64,000 bases of DNA from Endobugula sp965214375 (GCA_965214375.1 OZ243947.1:2732827-2796826), one strand, 5' to 3'; counted from the first letter of the stretch, positions 19,404-27,850 are shown. The notes: a model not told the origin generated them from the letters alone. Numbers and translations: made by a program.

Positions 19404-20039
19404 ATGACAAACCGTTACGACACCTCAGGAAGCACCGAAGCCCAATACCAACCCGGTTCCAATAATACGGTTTTACTCAATAAACTAGGGATCACTAGTG
19501 TTGATTAGATCGATGAGACTGAATACGATTTATTGGAGAAAGCTCAAGCAGAACTCTTTGATGTTATTGAGATAGATCAAGTGCTTACTAGCCAAGATTT
19601 ATGCCATTGGCACCAACGTTGGCTGGGTTCAGTCTACGAGTGGGCAGGAGCCTATCGCTCAGTAAATATGGAAAAAGACGGCTTTATCTTTGCTGCTTCA
19701 CATCTTATTCCCAAGCTCATGGGTGATTTTGAACAACAGTATTTATCACGTTACACCCCTTGCGAACATATGGGTGATACAGCATTGATTGAAGCTTTGG
19801 CGGTTTGCCATGTGGAATTTATTATCATCCACCCTTTTCGTGAAGGCAATGGGCGCTTGGGGCGTTTACTTTCCATTATTATGGCGGTACAAGCCAGTAA
19901 ACCCCCTTTGGATTTTGCGTATCTAGTAGAGAATAAAGAAGATTATATTGAAGCCATTCACGCAGGGCATGCAGGTAATTATAAGCCTATGATGTACGTG
20001 TTTGAGCAGGTTGTGCAGATGAGCGAGAAGAACGCTTAA
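19404..20039 (+). pseudogene. Fic-domain AMP transferase, N-terminus cut by a stop
   Basis: The frame from the ATG at 19404 has 211 codons and a TAG at 19506-19508 (GITSVD-stop-IDETEYD), consistent with CAG to TAG. The catalytic Fic core is intact downstream: the flap region (YEWAGAYRSVNMEKDGFIFA) and the active-site motif HPFREGNGRLGR. Fic enzymes transfer AMP or related groups from nucleotides to target proteins, often as toxins. A restart at the TTG at 19533 would yield a 168-residue protein keeping all catalytic motifs, so activity may survive. It follows the broken MNT-HEPN gene closely. No inhibitory (S/T)xxxE(G/N) helix is visible inside the protein. Confidence 0.75.
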
Positions 20040-20157
20040 CGTATTCAGCAATTGGCTTACCGGTTTCTACCGCAGTAGAGGAGGCAACACTGGTAATACT
20101 ATACGATTTACCCGGTTTTTTAAGATAAGGGTTGCGTTGAGATAGTGATTTATTCAT
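19987..20157 (-). CDS. Small protein convergent with and overlapping Fic; possible antitoxin
   Basis: A 56-codon frame starts at the ATG at 20155-20157 with TATAAT only seven bases upstream (20165-20170). It reads NKSLSQRNPYLKKPGKSYS then SVASSTAVETGKPIAEYV and a Ser-rich tail. The stop lies inside the 3' end of the Fic gene on the other strand (53-base overlap). The segment SSTAVET recalls the (S/T)xxxE(G/N) inhibition helix of Fic antitoxins, but Thr follows the Glu instead of Gly or Asn and the orientation is unusual. It may instead belong to another small family or be non-coding. Function is unproven. Confidence 0.4.
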   Translation of the reverse strand: MNKSLSQRNPYLKKPGKSYSITSVASSTAVETGKPIAEYVKRSSRSSAQPAQTRTS

Positions 20158-20172
20158 AAGTACTATTATAGC

Positions 20173-20262
20173 CTATTTGGGTTCTACTGTGCCGTTAAAG
20201 CGTATATTAACCCATTTTTCCGTTACCTCGGTCATATTATCATTTCGCTTATGTGTTGCCAT
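20173..20262 (-). CDS. Very small open frame, doubtful
   Basis: A 29-codon frame with a fair ribosome site (GAGGCACCTT) before its ATG ends just upstream of the small gene at 20157. The product (MATHKRNDNMTEVTEKWVNI and nine more residues) is hydrophilic and unrecognised. It could be a leader peptide for the small gene or chance. Confidence 0.2.
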   Translation of the reverse strand: MATHKRNDNMTEVTEKWVNIRFNGTVEPK

Positions 20263-20824
20263 AAGGTGCCTCATTAGTGAGTTATTTTCACCATCCAATT
20301 TCGACCATAGAGTACGAAAATGGATGCCTTTAAATCAAACCTACATCCTCGCATTGAACAGCTCAGGGGCAATCCTATGGTGTGGTTGTCAACAGCTGTG
20401 ACTCCCCCACCATGACTACTGAAACAATTGTTCAGATACTGATTGCCAGCTTGTAAAAACTAAATGAGAGATGCATCCTTCTAAAAAATAGGATTGAATT
20501 TCTCAGAATCTATGTGTTTATGATGAATTTCGCGACAAAAATAATAATAATGCAGATGTAAACGTTTTCTTTTCAGTTATTTGAAAATCATTCCTTGGAA
20601 TCATAAAAATCATCCCTTATATTTGCCTGCTAACAAGACCTCATTTTGATCATAAAAATAAATACATAAGTTTTTCATTGTGTGGTCTCAATTATTGGAA
20701 GTGAGGCGAAATGAAAAAAATGATTTATTCCCTCTCTATAGTCAACCTCTATGAGTAAATTATTTGTATAAGCCAGTTTGCGACCCAAAGCGGGCGTAAA
20801 CTACCAATGTACCGAGGATGAATT
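20263..20824. other. 562-base AT-rich gap before the kinase operon
   Basis: I see no convincing gene. The longest coding-like scrap is a 31-codon plus-strand frame from the ATG near 20321 (reads HPRIEQLRGNPM), which I cannot place. The rest is AT-rich and should hold the promoter of the kinase operon. A short stretch near 20785-20805 (GACCCAAAGCGGGCGT) resembles a similar piece near 28193 (GGCCCAAAGCGGCGAG) and may be a small dispersed repeat. Confidence 0.4.
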
Positions 20825-22170
20825 TTGGATAAGGTAAAAGCGAAGGAATTGGAAAAGTCCCTTGTAGGGAAACTAGTCAGTGATTTTCAAATATTGAATT
20901 ACTTGACCATGGCAAATCTGCGGCTGTATTTTCAGCCCAAAGCGGTGGTGTTCGATATGCTGTAAAAATATTTGATGATGAACTCATCGCTAAATATGGT
21001 GATGAGACTCAGTTCGAAAGAATAAAAAGAGAAATTGGTCTTAAAAATAAACCACACAACAGCCTAGTTAAGATAATCAATGGTGGTATCTGCCCGACCA
21101 CAAAAAATCATTATATCGTTATGGACTTTATTGATGGAAAGAATTTAAAAGCTTGCCTGAGAGATATAAACCAAGAAGATATTTGGCATTATGTTTCGCA
21201 GTTAGCAGATGCTGCTAGACATCTTGACGATTTAGGTTATGTCCATCGAGATATCAAACCTGAAAATATAATGATTAACCAAGAGGACAAGAAATTAACT
21301 TTAATGGATTTAGGTGTGGTCAAACTAGTTCAAGGTGCAGCCTTGACTGATTCTGATGGCATTTCTCATTTTATAGGAACATTGCAGTATAGCTCTCCAG
21401 AATACCTTCTAAGAAATGAAGAAGATACTCCTGAAGGGTGGATGGCGTTGACCTTCTATCAAATTGGAGCCGTTTTGCATGATATGATCATGCAGATTCC
21501 AATATTTAAAGACGAGTGTGAGCCTTATGGTCGTCTTGTTGTTGCAGTGAGGGATACAAATCCAGTTGTAGAATCGAGTGCTGTCGACCGAGATTTAATT
21601 CATTTAGCTCAGTGTTGTCTATTGAAGAGCCCGGAACAGCGATTAGCTATGCTTAACTGGGAAAGCTTTTATCAAACAGATGAACCAACTACTGCAAAGG
21701 CTAGAGTATCTAGAAGAATACAATGGGCTAAAATAAAAACAGAGGCAAATACAGCGAGTATTGGTGATGAAGAAATTAAAAATGAATTAAAACATAGAGT
21801 GATTGATGTCTTGAAAAGCTCTGCAAGGCTGATTGTGGTCGACAATGGCCTACTTTTAAAAATAGAAGTCACTTCTAATAATGATAACGAAGTTACTCTA
21901 GCTATTAACTCAAATCCAGAAATTGGCATTAAAAACAAATTTACTATAGTTGCTAAATTGGAGATTGTTAGCGCAATAAGTGAGGCTATCAGTGTTGGGT
22001 TTTCTACTCAAAACAATAAGAAATCAATCATCCAGAAAGGCGTTATTTTTAAGGGTATTTACAATAAAGATAAGTTATACCAAGGGTATGAGAGAGCTAT
22101 GTACGAAAGCATTGAATCAATAATACAGGAAGACAATCATGGATATGACATGGTGGTTACAAAGTGGTGA
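20825..22170 (+). pseudogene. Ser/Thr protein kinase with one-base deletion in the glycine loop
   Basis: A TTG at 20825 (GAGG seven bases upstream) opens a frame reading LVGKLVSDFQIL; one base is then missing near 20896, and adding a G gives ILELLDHGKSAAVFSAQ and connects to the open frame that runs to 22170. Kinase landmarks are VRYAVKIF (ATP-binding Lys), YVHRDIKPENIM (catalytic loop), LTLMDLGVVK (DLG in place of DFG) and YSSPEYLL (activation segment). After about residue 290 comes a C-terminal region with no known domain. An ATG at 21121 could start a fragment lacking the N-lobe, which would not bind ATP normally. It is the first gene of the operon with the helicase and two unknowns. Confidence 0.78.
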
Positions 22171-23248
22171 TCTTGATAATGATCAGCGTGCAGTCATTGA
22201 TCTTCCCATTGAAAGTGATTGTTTAGTGGTAGGTCCTCCTGGCTCAGGGAAAACAAATTTATTGCTACTTAGAGCAAGTTTTTTGGGTAAATCAGGACAT
22301 AAAAATTATTCTATAGTTACTTTTACTCGAGTTCTTAAACAGTTTTTATCTTCCGGAGCATCTAATTATGATGTTGCTCCTGATAATGCTAAAACTTACT
22401 TTAGTTGGGCTAGACAGATACTTCATGAAAACGGAGTTAGAGTAGAGGAAGGCAGTAGCTTTGAAGATACAAGAAAGAATATTCATAGGGGGTTAGAAAA
22501 AATTTCCGAAACTGTAGATAATTCTAGCATTGTTGACTTTATTCTTATTGATGAGGTTCAAGATTATACTCCTCAGGAGATTCAAACGATTCGTAAATTT
22601 GCGAAATATATATCTGCCGTTGGAGATTCAAAACAGCGCATACATGTTTCAGATGATACAATAAAAGCTATTAGAGAAAGTTTTTCACAAGTGTGTGATT
22701 TAAAATTTCATTACCGTAACGGAATAGCGATCTGCCGTCTAGCTGACGGTATATTAAACCAAGTTGATCAGGATGGGTGTATGGAGTCAACCAGCCAGTA
22801 CAATGAAGATGAGATGTCCTCCAGTGTGAAATTGCATACATGCACATCGCTTACAGAGCAGGTTAATCAAATGATCCCTGTCATAGAAACTCAGTTACTT
22901 GCTTATCCGGACGAGCAGATTGGTATTTTATTTCCCAAAAAACAGGATCTAGAAAGTGTCAGAATGATGTTCCAAAATTCTAATCTTGCTGACAAATGTG
23001 TTTATCAAATAGAAAATAACTATTCTGAATTTGATATAATGAGGCGAATTATTGTGGGTACTGTTCATTCTACTAAGGGTATGGAGTTTAGAGCATCTCA
23101 CTTTTTGTCAGCAGATACTGTGAAAAAATTTGGTTCTTCGCAGAAGAAAATGGCATTCACTGCTTGTACTAGGGCAAAAACCTCTATAAATGTCTATCAT
23201 ACTGAAAATTTACCTGCTTACTTTGAGCAGGCTTTTATATATCTATAG
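22139..23248 (+). CDS. Compact superfamily 1 (UvrD/Rep-like) helicase
   Basis: At 369 residues it is about half the length of UvrD. Motifs are complete: Walker A (VVGPPGSGKTNLL, residues 30-42), Walker B (FILIDEVQDYTPQE), motif III (AVGDSKQRIH), motif IV area (FHYRNGIAICRLA), motif V (GTVHSTKGMEF) and motif VI (AFTACTRAKT). The 1B and 2B insertions appear to be missing, so it may act as an ATP-driven switch or translocase rather than a processive helicase. It starts inside the end of the kinase gene (32-base overlap), so the two are translationally coupled. AT-rich like the rest of the operon. Such kinase-helicase pairing is unusual outside defence islands. Confidence 0.85.
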   Translation: MDMTWWLQSGDLDNDQRAVIDLPIESDCLVVGPPGSGKTNLLLLRASFLGKSGHKNYSIVTFTRVLKQFLSSGASNYDVAPDNAKTYFSWARQILHENGVRVEEGSSFEDTRKNIHRGLEKISETVDNSSIVDFILIDEVQDYTPQEIQTIRKFAKYISAVGDSKQRIHVSDDTIKAIRESFSQVCDLKFHYRNGIAICRLADGILNQVDQDGCMESTSQYNEDEMSSSVKLHTCTSLTEQVNQMIPVIETQLLAYPDEQIGILFPKKQDLESVRMMFQNSNLADKCVYQIENNYSEFDIMRRIIVGTVHSTKGMEFRASHFLSADTVKKFGSSQKKMAFTACTRAKTSINVYHTENLPAYFEQAFIYL

Positions 23249-23306
23249 CCAAAGCCCGCAAGACCACCAATCAACGAATTGTTTCCTATTAGCGAGGGTT
23301 AGCTAG

Positions 23307-23876
23307 ATGCTTTATTTAATTATAAATAGAGAAGGTATCAATGACGCTATAAATGGATATTTAGATAGTGAGGCTATTTCCTGTCCAAAATCAAAAATAT
23401 TTGATGTGGCTTCTTCAATAAATCCAGATGAAATTATTCTAATTTGGGATGATAAAACCCTGAACACATACCCTCTTTGGGTGGTTAATGACAAAATATA
23501 TTTAGAGACCCTTGCTTATATTGATACATATGTAAAAAAATACACACCTTTTACTGCATTTTTCCGAGTTATATCGCTCAGTGCATTCTCTAAAGAGCAA
23601 CAAATCAAAAGAAGTTCCTCAATTGTTGATACGGATATTTTAATGGGGGTCATTATTGCAGAAGCACATTTACAATTTGATCGATCAATGAATCGCGAGA
23701 ATGGGCTACCAATCCAAGCATATCTTTCAAAACTATCAGCAACCATAATTCGTGCTGTTAACAGTGGCTATTCTGTAGATCAGATACCCATTATCGTCAA
23801 GAATTGGGAGGCTACGAGATCTCTTCTTAATATCGAAGAAGATGAAAGTAGGGTTATTGAATTGCTAAACTTTTGA
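23307..23876 (+). CDS. Unknown protein of the kinase-helicase operon (189 residues)
   Basis: I do not recognise a family. It is a soluble protein with no signal peptide or membrane helix; the first 75 residues look like alternating strands and helices (MLYLIINREGINDAIN, EIILIWDDKT), the rest mainly helical (LMGVIIAEAHLQFDRSM, AYLSKLSATIIRAVNSGYS). It lies 58 bases after the helicase gene and 18 before the next one, on the same strand and with the same AT-rich codon use, so it belongs to the operon. It could be an effector or an adaptor; nothing in the sequence decides this. Confidence 0.65.
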   Translation: MLYLIINREGINDAINGYLDSEAISCPKSKIFDVASSINPDEIILIWDDKTLNTYPLWVVNDKIYLETLAYIDTYVKKYTPFTAFFRVISLSAFSKEQQIKRSSSIVDTDILMGVIIAEAHLQFDRSMNRENGLPIQAYLSKLSATIIRAVNSGYSVDQIPIIVKNWEATRSLLNIEEDESRVIELLNF

Positions 23877-23894
23877 ACTGCCATTCTTCGTAAT

Positions 23895-24650
23895 TTGAGT
23901 AAAAAGAACAAAAAGGCCTCTAATCTTGATGTGAAAAATGACCTCCCTGAAAATGTACAAAATTTTATTTCATCCTATAAAAAAATAGGAAATATTACTG
24001 GCTCTGAATGGAAAATCTTGACAAATGGTAATAAGGAGTTATTGGATGCATACTCTGGCTTTACTGGGGTCAGAGAAGATGGGATAGAAAACTTTAAAGT
24101 TTTACTCGATAACGTATATAAGCAGAAAGGTCTTAGCGATGTTGAGATTGCTGTGATAATTTCAGCTTCGTTATCCCTTCTGGCCTCAGGAACAATGGAT
24201 TATTTTCAACTGGCCTTGTCCTTATCTGAAAGCAACCCCCTCTTTGCACATTGGTACATGTTGTTTACAGGAATGCACGAGAAGCAACAAATATTTAGAA
24301 CGGCTGAGAGTGTTGGTCACCACATTAAAAAACATTTGATCAACAGCAATACTTTGTTTACAAGAGTTACATCTGATATATCCTACCCGGAGTTAAAGGT
24401 AGTTCTTTCTAACCAGATAAATATTGTTCCTTTTATTACTGCGCATAGTGCCGTGATTGATGTTGAAGTTTATCCTCTTGTAAGCGCAAAATTTAGAATC
24501 AATAGAAATTCAAACGTTGTACACAACGAAACACGAGAGGGAGTATTTCTTACAAATAGAGAATACCAAGATATAAGTAGTGCTTTATCTAAAGCTGCTA
24601 AACTGCTGGATAAAAATGTTATCCTAAAAAAAACAACCATCTTTGTTTGA
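23895..24650 (+). CDS. Unknown protein of the kinase-helicase operon (251 residues)
   Basis: The protein starts at a TTG (no nearby ATG in frame) with a Lys-rich head (MSKKNKKASN), then a mostly helical region. A middle segment at about 88-130 is rather hydrophobic (VEIAVIISASLSLLASG, PLFAHWYMLFTGMH) and may be a buried helical bundle or membrane-associated. The C-terminal third looks like mixed strands. No known domain or catalytic motif is seen. It is the last gene of the operon; no clear terminator follows in 24651-24885. Confidence 0.6.
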   Translation: MSKKNKKASNLDVKNDLPENVQNFISSYKKIGNITGSEWKILTNGNKELLDAYSGFTGVREDGIENFKVLLDNVYKQKGLSDVEIAVIISASLSLLASGTMDYFQLALSLSESNPLFAHWYMLFTGMHEKQQIFRTAESVGHHIKKHLINSNTLFTRVTSDISYPELKVVLSNQINIVPFITAHSAVIDVEVYPLVSAKFRINRNSNVVHNETREGVFLTNREYQDISSALSKAAKLLDKNVILKKTTIFV

Positions 24651-24885
24651 GAGTTCTAATTGAGGTTGTGATAGATATCTCTAAATAGTATTTACTCACC
24701 AATGGAACTCACACAAGACCTTAAATACCTATTCATATTAGGCACCATACTACTCATTTCTATAGGTTATAGAGTGAAATTAAGGTACCAAATTCTGCAC
24801 GTGGGAACCCGGCGTTTAATTACCTTATTCAGGGTTATGTCATTAACCAAAAACGCTTCCACCACAATTCAGAAGAATTGACAAT

Positions 24886-24924
24886 GTTGCAAAAAAGCTA
24901 CAATTGTTGCTTTAAAAGCTACAT
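24886..24924 (+). promoter_or_regulatory. Tandem operator-like repeat upstream of HTH-nucleotidyltransferase gene
   Basis: Two 19-base copies, GTTGCAAAAAAGCTACAAT (24886) and GTTGCTTTAAAAGCTACAT (24906), start exactly 20 bases apart and end 18 bases before the ATG at 24943. Each is a loose inverted repeat (GTTGC...GCTAC). The position and spacing fit a self-regulating repressor, the obvious candidate being the winged-helix protein encoded next. Confidence 0.6.
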
Positions 24925-24942
24925 TTTAGGTGAGTGCAAACC

Positions 24943-25530
24943 ATGGAAACCAGTCTTTCCGACATTCTATTTAAAACGTATCGGCGGCGTATACTGGGTC
25001 TTTTGTTGCTGCACCCTGAGCAGGCTTATCATGTTAGGGAGATTGGGCGGCTAACGGGTAAGGTTGCGGGTACTGCGACGAGAGAGTTAAAAAAGTTGGC
25101 GGGTGCCGGGGTATTGCTTGCCAGTCAAAGAGGAAATCAGCAAACGTATCAGGCGAATGTGCAGTGTCCGATATTTGAAGAGTTGGCGAGTATCGTGCGC
25201 AAAACGTTTGGTTTGGCGGATGTATTATTTGAGGCGCTATTGCTGCTTTCTGAGCAGATTGATGCGGCCTTTGTGTATGGCTCTATGGCGAGTGGTAAGG
25301 CAACAGCAGGTAGTGATATTGATATTTGCGTGATTGGTGATGTTGCATTTGCTGACGTGGTTCATGCTTTGTATGATAGTCAGCAAGTATTAGGGCGTGA
25401 AATTAACCCTAAATGCTTTAGTCGCGAGGAATGGCTTAAAGAGTATGAATCGCCATCGGTGTTTATGCGAGAGCTGTTGGAAAAACCAATTATTACTATA
25501 GTGGGTAACAGGGATGACATTGGCTCATGA
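24943..25530 (+). CDS. Winged-helix regulator fused to a minimal nucleotidyltransferase
   Basis: The first 75 residues form an ArsR-like winged helix (LLLHPEQAYHVREIGRLTGK, TATRELKKLAGAGVLL). Residues about 105-195 form a nucleotidyltransferase domain with FVYGSMASGKATAGSDIDIC, i.e. the GS motif and the DxD metal pair. Such fusions often control their own expression in antitoxin-type loci. I chose the ATG at 24943 over the GTG at 24934 because an AGGTGAG site is better spaced. Tandem repeats just upstream are likely its operator. No HEPN partner is adjacent; the one at 18491 is broken. A paralogous fragment lies at 27498. Confidence 0.82.
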   Translation: METSLSDILFKTYRRRILGLLLLHPEQAYHVREIGRLTGKVAGTATRELKKLAGAGVLLASQRGNQQTYQANVQCPIFEELASIVRKTFGLADVLFEALLLLSEQIDAAFVYGSMASGKATAGSDIDICVIGDVAFADVVHALYDSQQVLGREINPKCFSREEWLKEYESPSVFMRELLEKPIITIVGNRDDIGS

Positions 25531-25590
25531 ATTGTTACACTCTACACATAGAACATGTCATTTATCAAAGTATAGCAAGAGGCCTTTGTT

Positions 25591-26370
25591 TTGTGTGAAC
25601 TTCTAGCAATGAGTGCCAATGTGCCCACAGATATTTGTTTTAGTTTTACGGGTTTGCTGAAGCGGGGTGGTGCTACTGGCCCTCACTCTGATGGTTGGGG
25701 CTTGGTGTTTTATGAGGCTTGTGGGGTGCGTGAATTTAAAGATTCGCTACCGGCTTCACAATCGGTGATTGCGGATTTTATAAAAAATTATTCCATAAAA
25801 AGCCATATTGTTGTTTCCCATATCCGCCAGGCTAACGTGGGTGAGGTATCACTTGCCAATACCCACCCTTTTCAGCGTGAGCTATGGGGTAAGCAATGGA
25901 CGTTTGCCCATAACGGCCAAGTGAATGATTATCAACAAGTCGAACTTTCACGATTTAAGCCCATAGGGACCACCGATAGCGAGCACATTTTTTGTTGGTT
26001 AATGGGTGAGCTGGAAAACAACTTTCCGTCTTGCCCCACCGTAGCAGAGTGGGTGCCTTTTATTCATCGGTGCTGTTTGCACATACATCAATTAGGTATC
26101 GCAAATATTGTACTCAGTAACGGCGATGCACTCTTTGCCTTTTGTTCCAACAAGCTGAGTTGGATAACCCGCCGTGCACCTTTCGGTACGGCACAGCTCG
26201 CCGATGACGACGTATCCGTCGATTTTTATAGCGTCACTCAAGCAAGCGATGTTGTGAGTGTCATCGCAACCGAACCGCTTACCATTAACGAAACGTGGCA
26301 CACTATTGAGCCTGGTGATTATCGAGTGTTTGTGGATGGGGAGAATGCGATTGAAGGATTAATAAGTTAA
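25591..26370 (+). CDS. Class II glutamine amidotransferase (YafJ/EgtC-like)
   Basis: The 259-residue protein starts at a TTG, set by the catalytic Cys that must follow the initiator Met (MCELLAMSANVPTD). Other N-terminal-nucleophile hydrolase motifs are GGATGPHSDGWGLVFYE, VSHIRQANVGEVSLANTHPF and WTFAHNGQVNDYQ, then GTTDSEHIF. The family hydrolyses a gamma-glutamyl amide bond; the YafJ subgroup has no proven substrate. It has no synthetase partner here. It may be a passenger of the island or an old chromosomal gene. Confidence 0.85.
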   Translation: MCELLAMSANVPTDICFSFTGLLKRGGATGPHSDGWGLVFYEACGVREFKDSLPASQSVIADFIKNYSIKSHIVVSHIRQANVGEVSLANTHPFQRELWGKQWTFAHNGQVNDYQQVELSRFKPIGTTDSEHIFCWLMGELENNFPSCPTVAEWVPFIHRCCLHIHQLGIANIVLSNGDALFAFCSNKLSWITRRAPFGTAQLADDDVSVDFYSVTQASDVVSVIATEPLTINETWHTIEPGDYRVFVDGENAIEGLIS

Positions 26371-26495
26371 GACGCAATCAAGGGTTCAGAGTAATTTGAA
26401 TTAATGTCCGGTTCTAACTAAAACCTTTATTGTATCCATTTTAATACTGTATTGATATACAGTTTTATGGGTTTTAAAGCACAGGGAATGTGGCT

Positions 26496-27512
26496 ATGAA
26501 GGATCAGATTTTAATTTATCAAAATGAGCAACGTCAGGTTGAGGTAAAGTTGGATGTTACCCGAGAAACTTTATGGATGACGCAGGCAGAAATAGCCAAT
26601 TTATTTGGTACAAAACGTGCTGCTGTCACTAAGCATCTTGGTAATATTTTTAAAAGCGGAGAGTTGGAAGAAGAACTGGTATGTTCCATTATGGAACACA
26701 CCACTCGCCATGGAGCAGTAAAGGGCAAAACTCAAACCAGAGGCATAAAGTGCTATAATTTAGATGCGATTATTTCTTTGGGTTATCGAGTTAATTCTAC
26801 AAACGCAACCCAATTCCGCATTTGGGCAACCCAGCGTTTAAAAGATTATCTTGTTCAAGGTTATGCTATTAATCAGCAGCGCTTCGATCACAATGCAGAA
26901 GAGTTGCAACAAGCCATAGCGCTTATTAAAAAAACTGCTAAATCTCCCGAGTTAACCGCTGAAGCGGGTAGTGGCTTAGTTGATATTGTAAGCCGCTATA
27001 CGCAAACTTTTTTATGGTTACAACGCTATGATGAGGGCTTGTTGGATGACCCTGTTGGTGAGTGTGGTGGCATCTTGCCTAGTTCAAAACAGGCAATGAA
27101 CAACTTATGTCAGCTGAAAAGAAATTTGCTTGAGCGGGGTGAGGCTACAGAACTATTTGCGCATTTGCGTGCAACCGATAGTCTTGCGGCAATTTTAGGG
27201 AATTTGGATCAAACGGTATTTGGTGATCCTGCTTATCCAACCGTTGAGAGTAAAGCTTCGCACCTTTTGTATTTTGTCGTTAAAAACCAGCCCTTTAGTG
27301 ATGGTAATAAACGCAGCGGTGCGTTTTTATTTGTGGATTTTCTTCATCGCAATGGTCGTTTGATGGCTAACAACAATCAGCCAATTATTAACGATACTGG
27401 CTTGGAAGCACTAACATTATTGGTTGCGGAATCAGACCCGAAACAAAAAGACGTGTTGATTCGTTTAATTATGCATATGTTGTCTAGTACAGCATGTTTA
27501 TCATGTTCGTGA
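26496..27512 (+). CDS. RhuM-family protein with C-terminal Fic/Doc domain
   Basis: The product is about 338 residues. The N-terminal RhuM domain (MTQAEIANLFGTKRAAVTKH, RGIKCYNLDAIISLGYRVNS) resembles phage Bro/KilA-type DNA-binding modules. The C-terminal Fic/Doc domain has NQPFSDGNKRSGAFLFVDFL, the HxFxDGNKR-type motif with Gln-Pro in place of the usual His, which may weaken AMP-transfer or kinase activity. I prefer the ATG at 26496 (AGGGA ten bases upstream) over the GTG two codons earlier. The last few residues (SSTACLSCS) run into a fragment of another gene, so the natural C-terminus may have been replaced. It is in the accessory island beside a toxin-antitoxin pair. Confidence 0.8.
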   Translation: MKDQILIYQNEQRQVEVKLDVTRETLWMTQAEIANLFGTKRAAVTKHLGNIFKSGELEEELVCSIMEHTTRHGAVKGKTQTRGIKCYNLDAIISLGYRVNSTNATQFRIWATQRLKDYLVQGYAINQQRFDHNAEELQQAIALIKKTAKSPELTAEAGSGLVDIVSRYTQTFLWLQRYDEGLLDDPVGECGGILPSSKQAMNNLCQLKRNLLERGEATELFAHLRATDSLAAILGNLDQTVFGDPAYPTVESKASHLLYFVVKNQPFSDGNKRSGAFLFVDFLHRNGRLMANNNQPIINDTGLEALTLLVAESDPKQKDVLIRLIMHMLSSTACLSCS

Positions 27513-27567
27513 AATTGCCCAGCTAACGGGTACGGTTGCGGGCACTGCCACGAGAGAGTTAAAAAAG
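27498..27567 (+). pseudogene. Remnant of a second HTH-nucleotidyltransferase gene
   Basis: These 70 bases align without gaps to 25026-25095 in the HTH-nucleotidyltransferase gene; in the right frame they read YHVREIAQLTGTVAGTATRE, against YHVREIGRLTGKVAGTATRE there. Nothing of the gene survives on either side. This is a deletion scar, not a gene. Confidence 0.75.
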
Positions 27568-27574
27568 AGGTGCC

Positions 27575-27850
27575 CTAGCTAAATAATTCTGAATGACTGC
27601 CCGTACGCACTAGCTCAAGCAGTTTTTCGTCTTCGTTAATGCGGTAAATCAGCAGCCAATCGGGTTCGATATGGCATTCTCTATGGTCAACATAGTTGCC
27701 GATAAGTGGATGGTCTTTGTTTTTGTTGGGTAATGGTCCGCCAGCGAGTAACAGTTCGAGGATAATTTTTAGCTTTGCCATGGCCTTTTGCTGGCGTTGG
27801 CATTTTTTAAGGTCGCGCTTGCCTTTGTTGGTAACAAATAGCCTGTACAT
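27575..27850 (-). CDS. yafQ: YafQ-family toxin (type II toxin-antitoxin)
   Basis: This 91-residue RelE-fold toxin carries RDLKKCQRQQKAMAKLKIIL, the conserved DHPLIGNYVDHRECHIEPDW and LLIYRINEDEKLLELVRTGSHSELF. The C-terminal His (SHSELF) matches the catalytic His of YafQ, a ribosome-dependent mRNA endonuclease. Its ATG overlaps the antitoxin TAA by one base (TAATG), so expression is tightly coupled. Both proteins look intact. Confidence 0.9.
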   Translation of the reverse strand: MYRLFVTNKGKRDLKKCQRQQKAMAKLKIILELLLAGGPLPNKNKDHPLIGNYVDHRECHIEPDWLLIYRINEDEKLLELVRTGSHSELFS

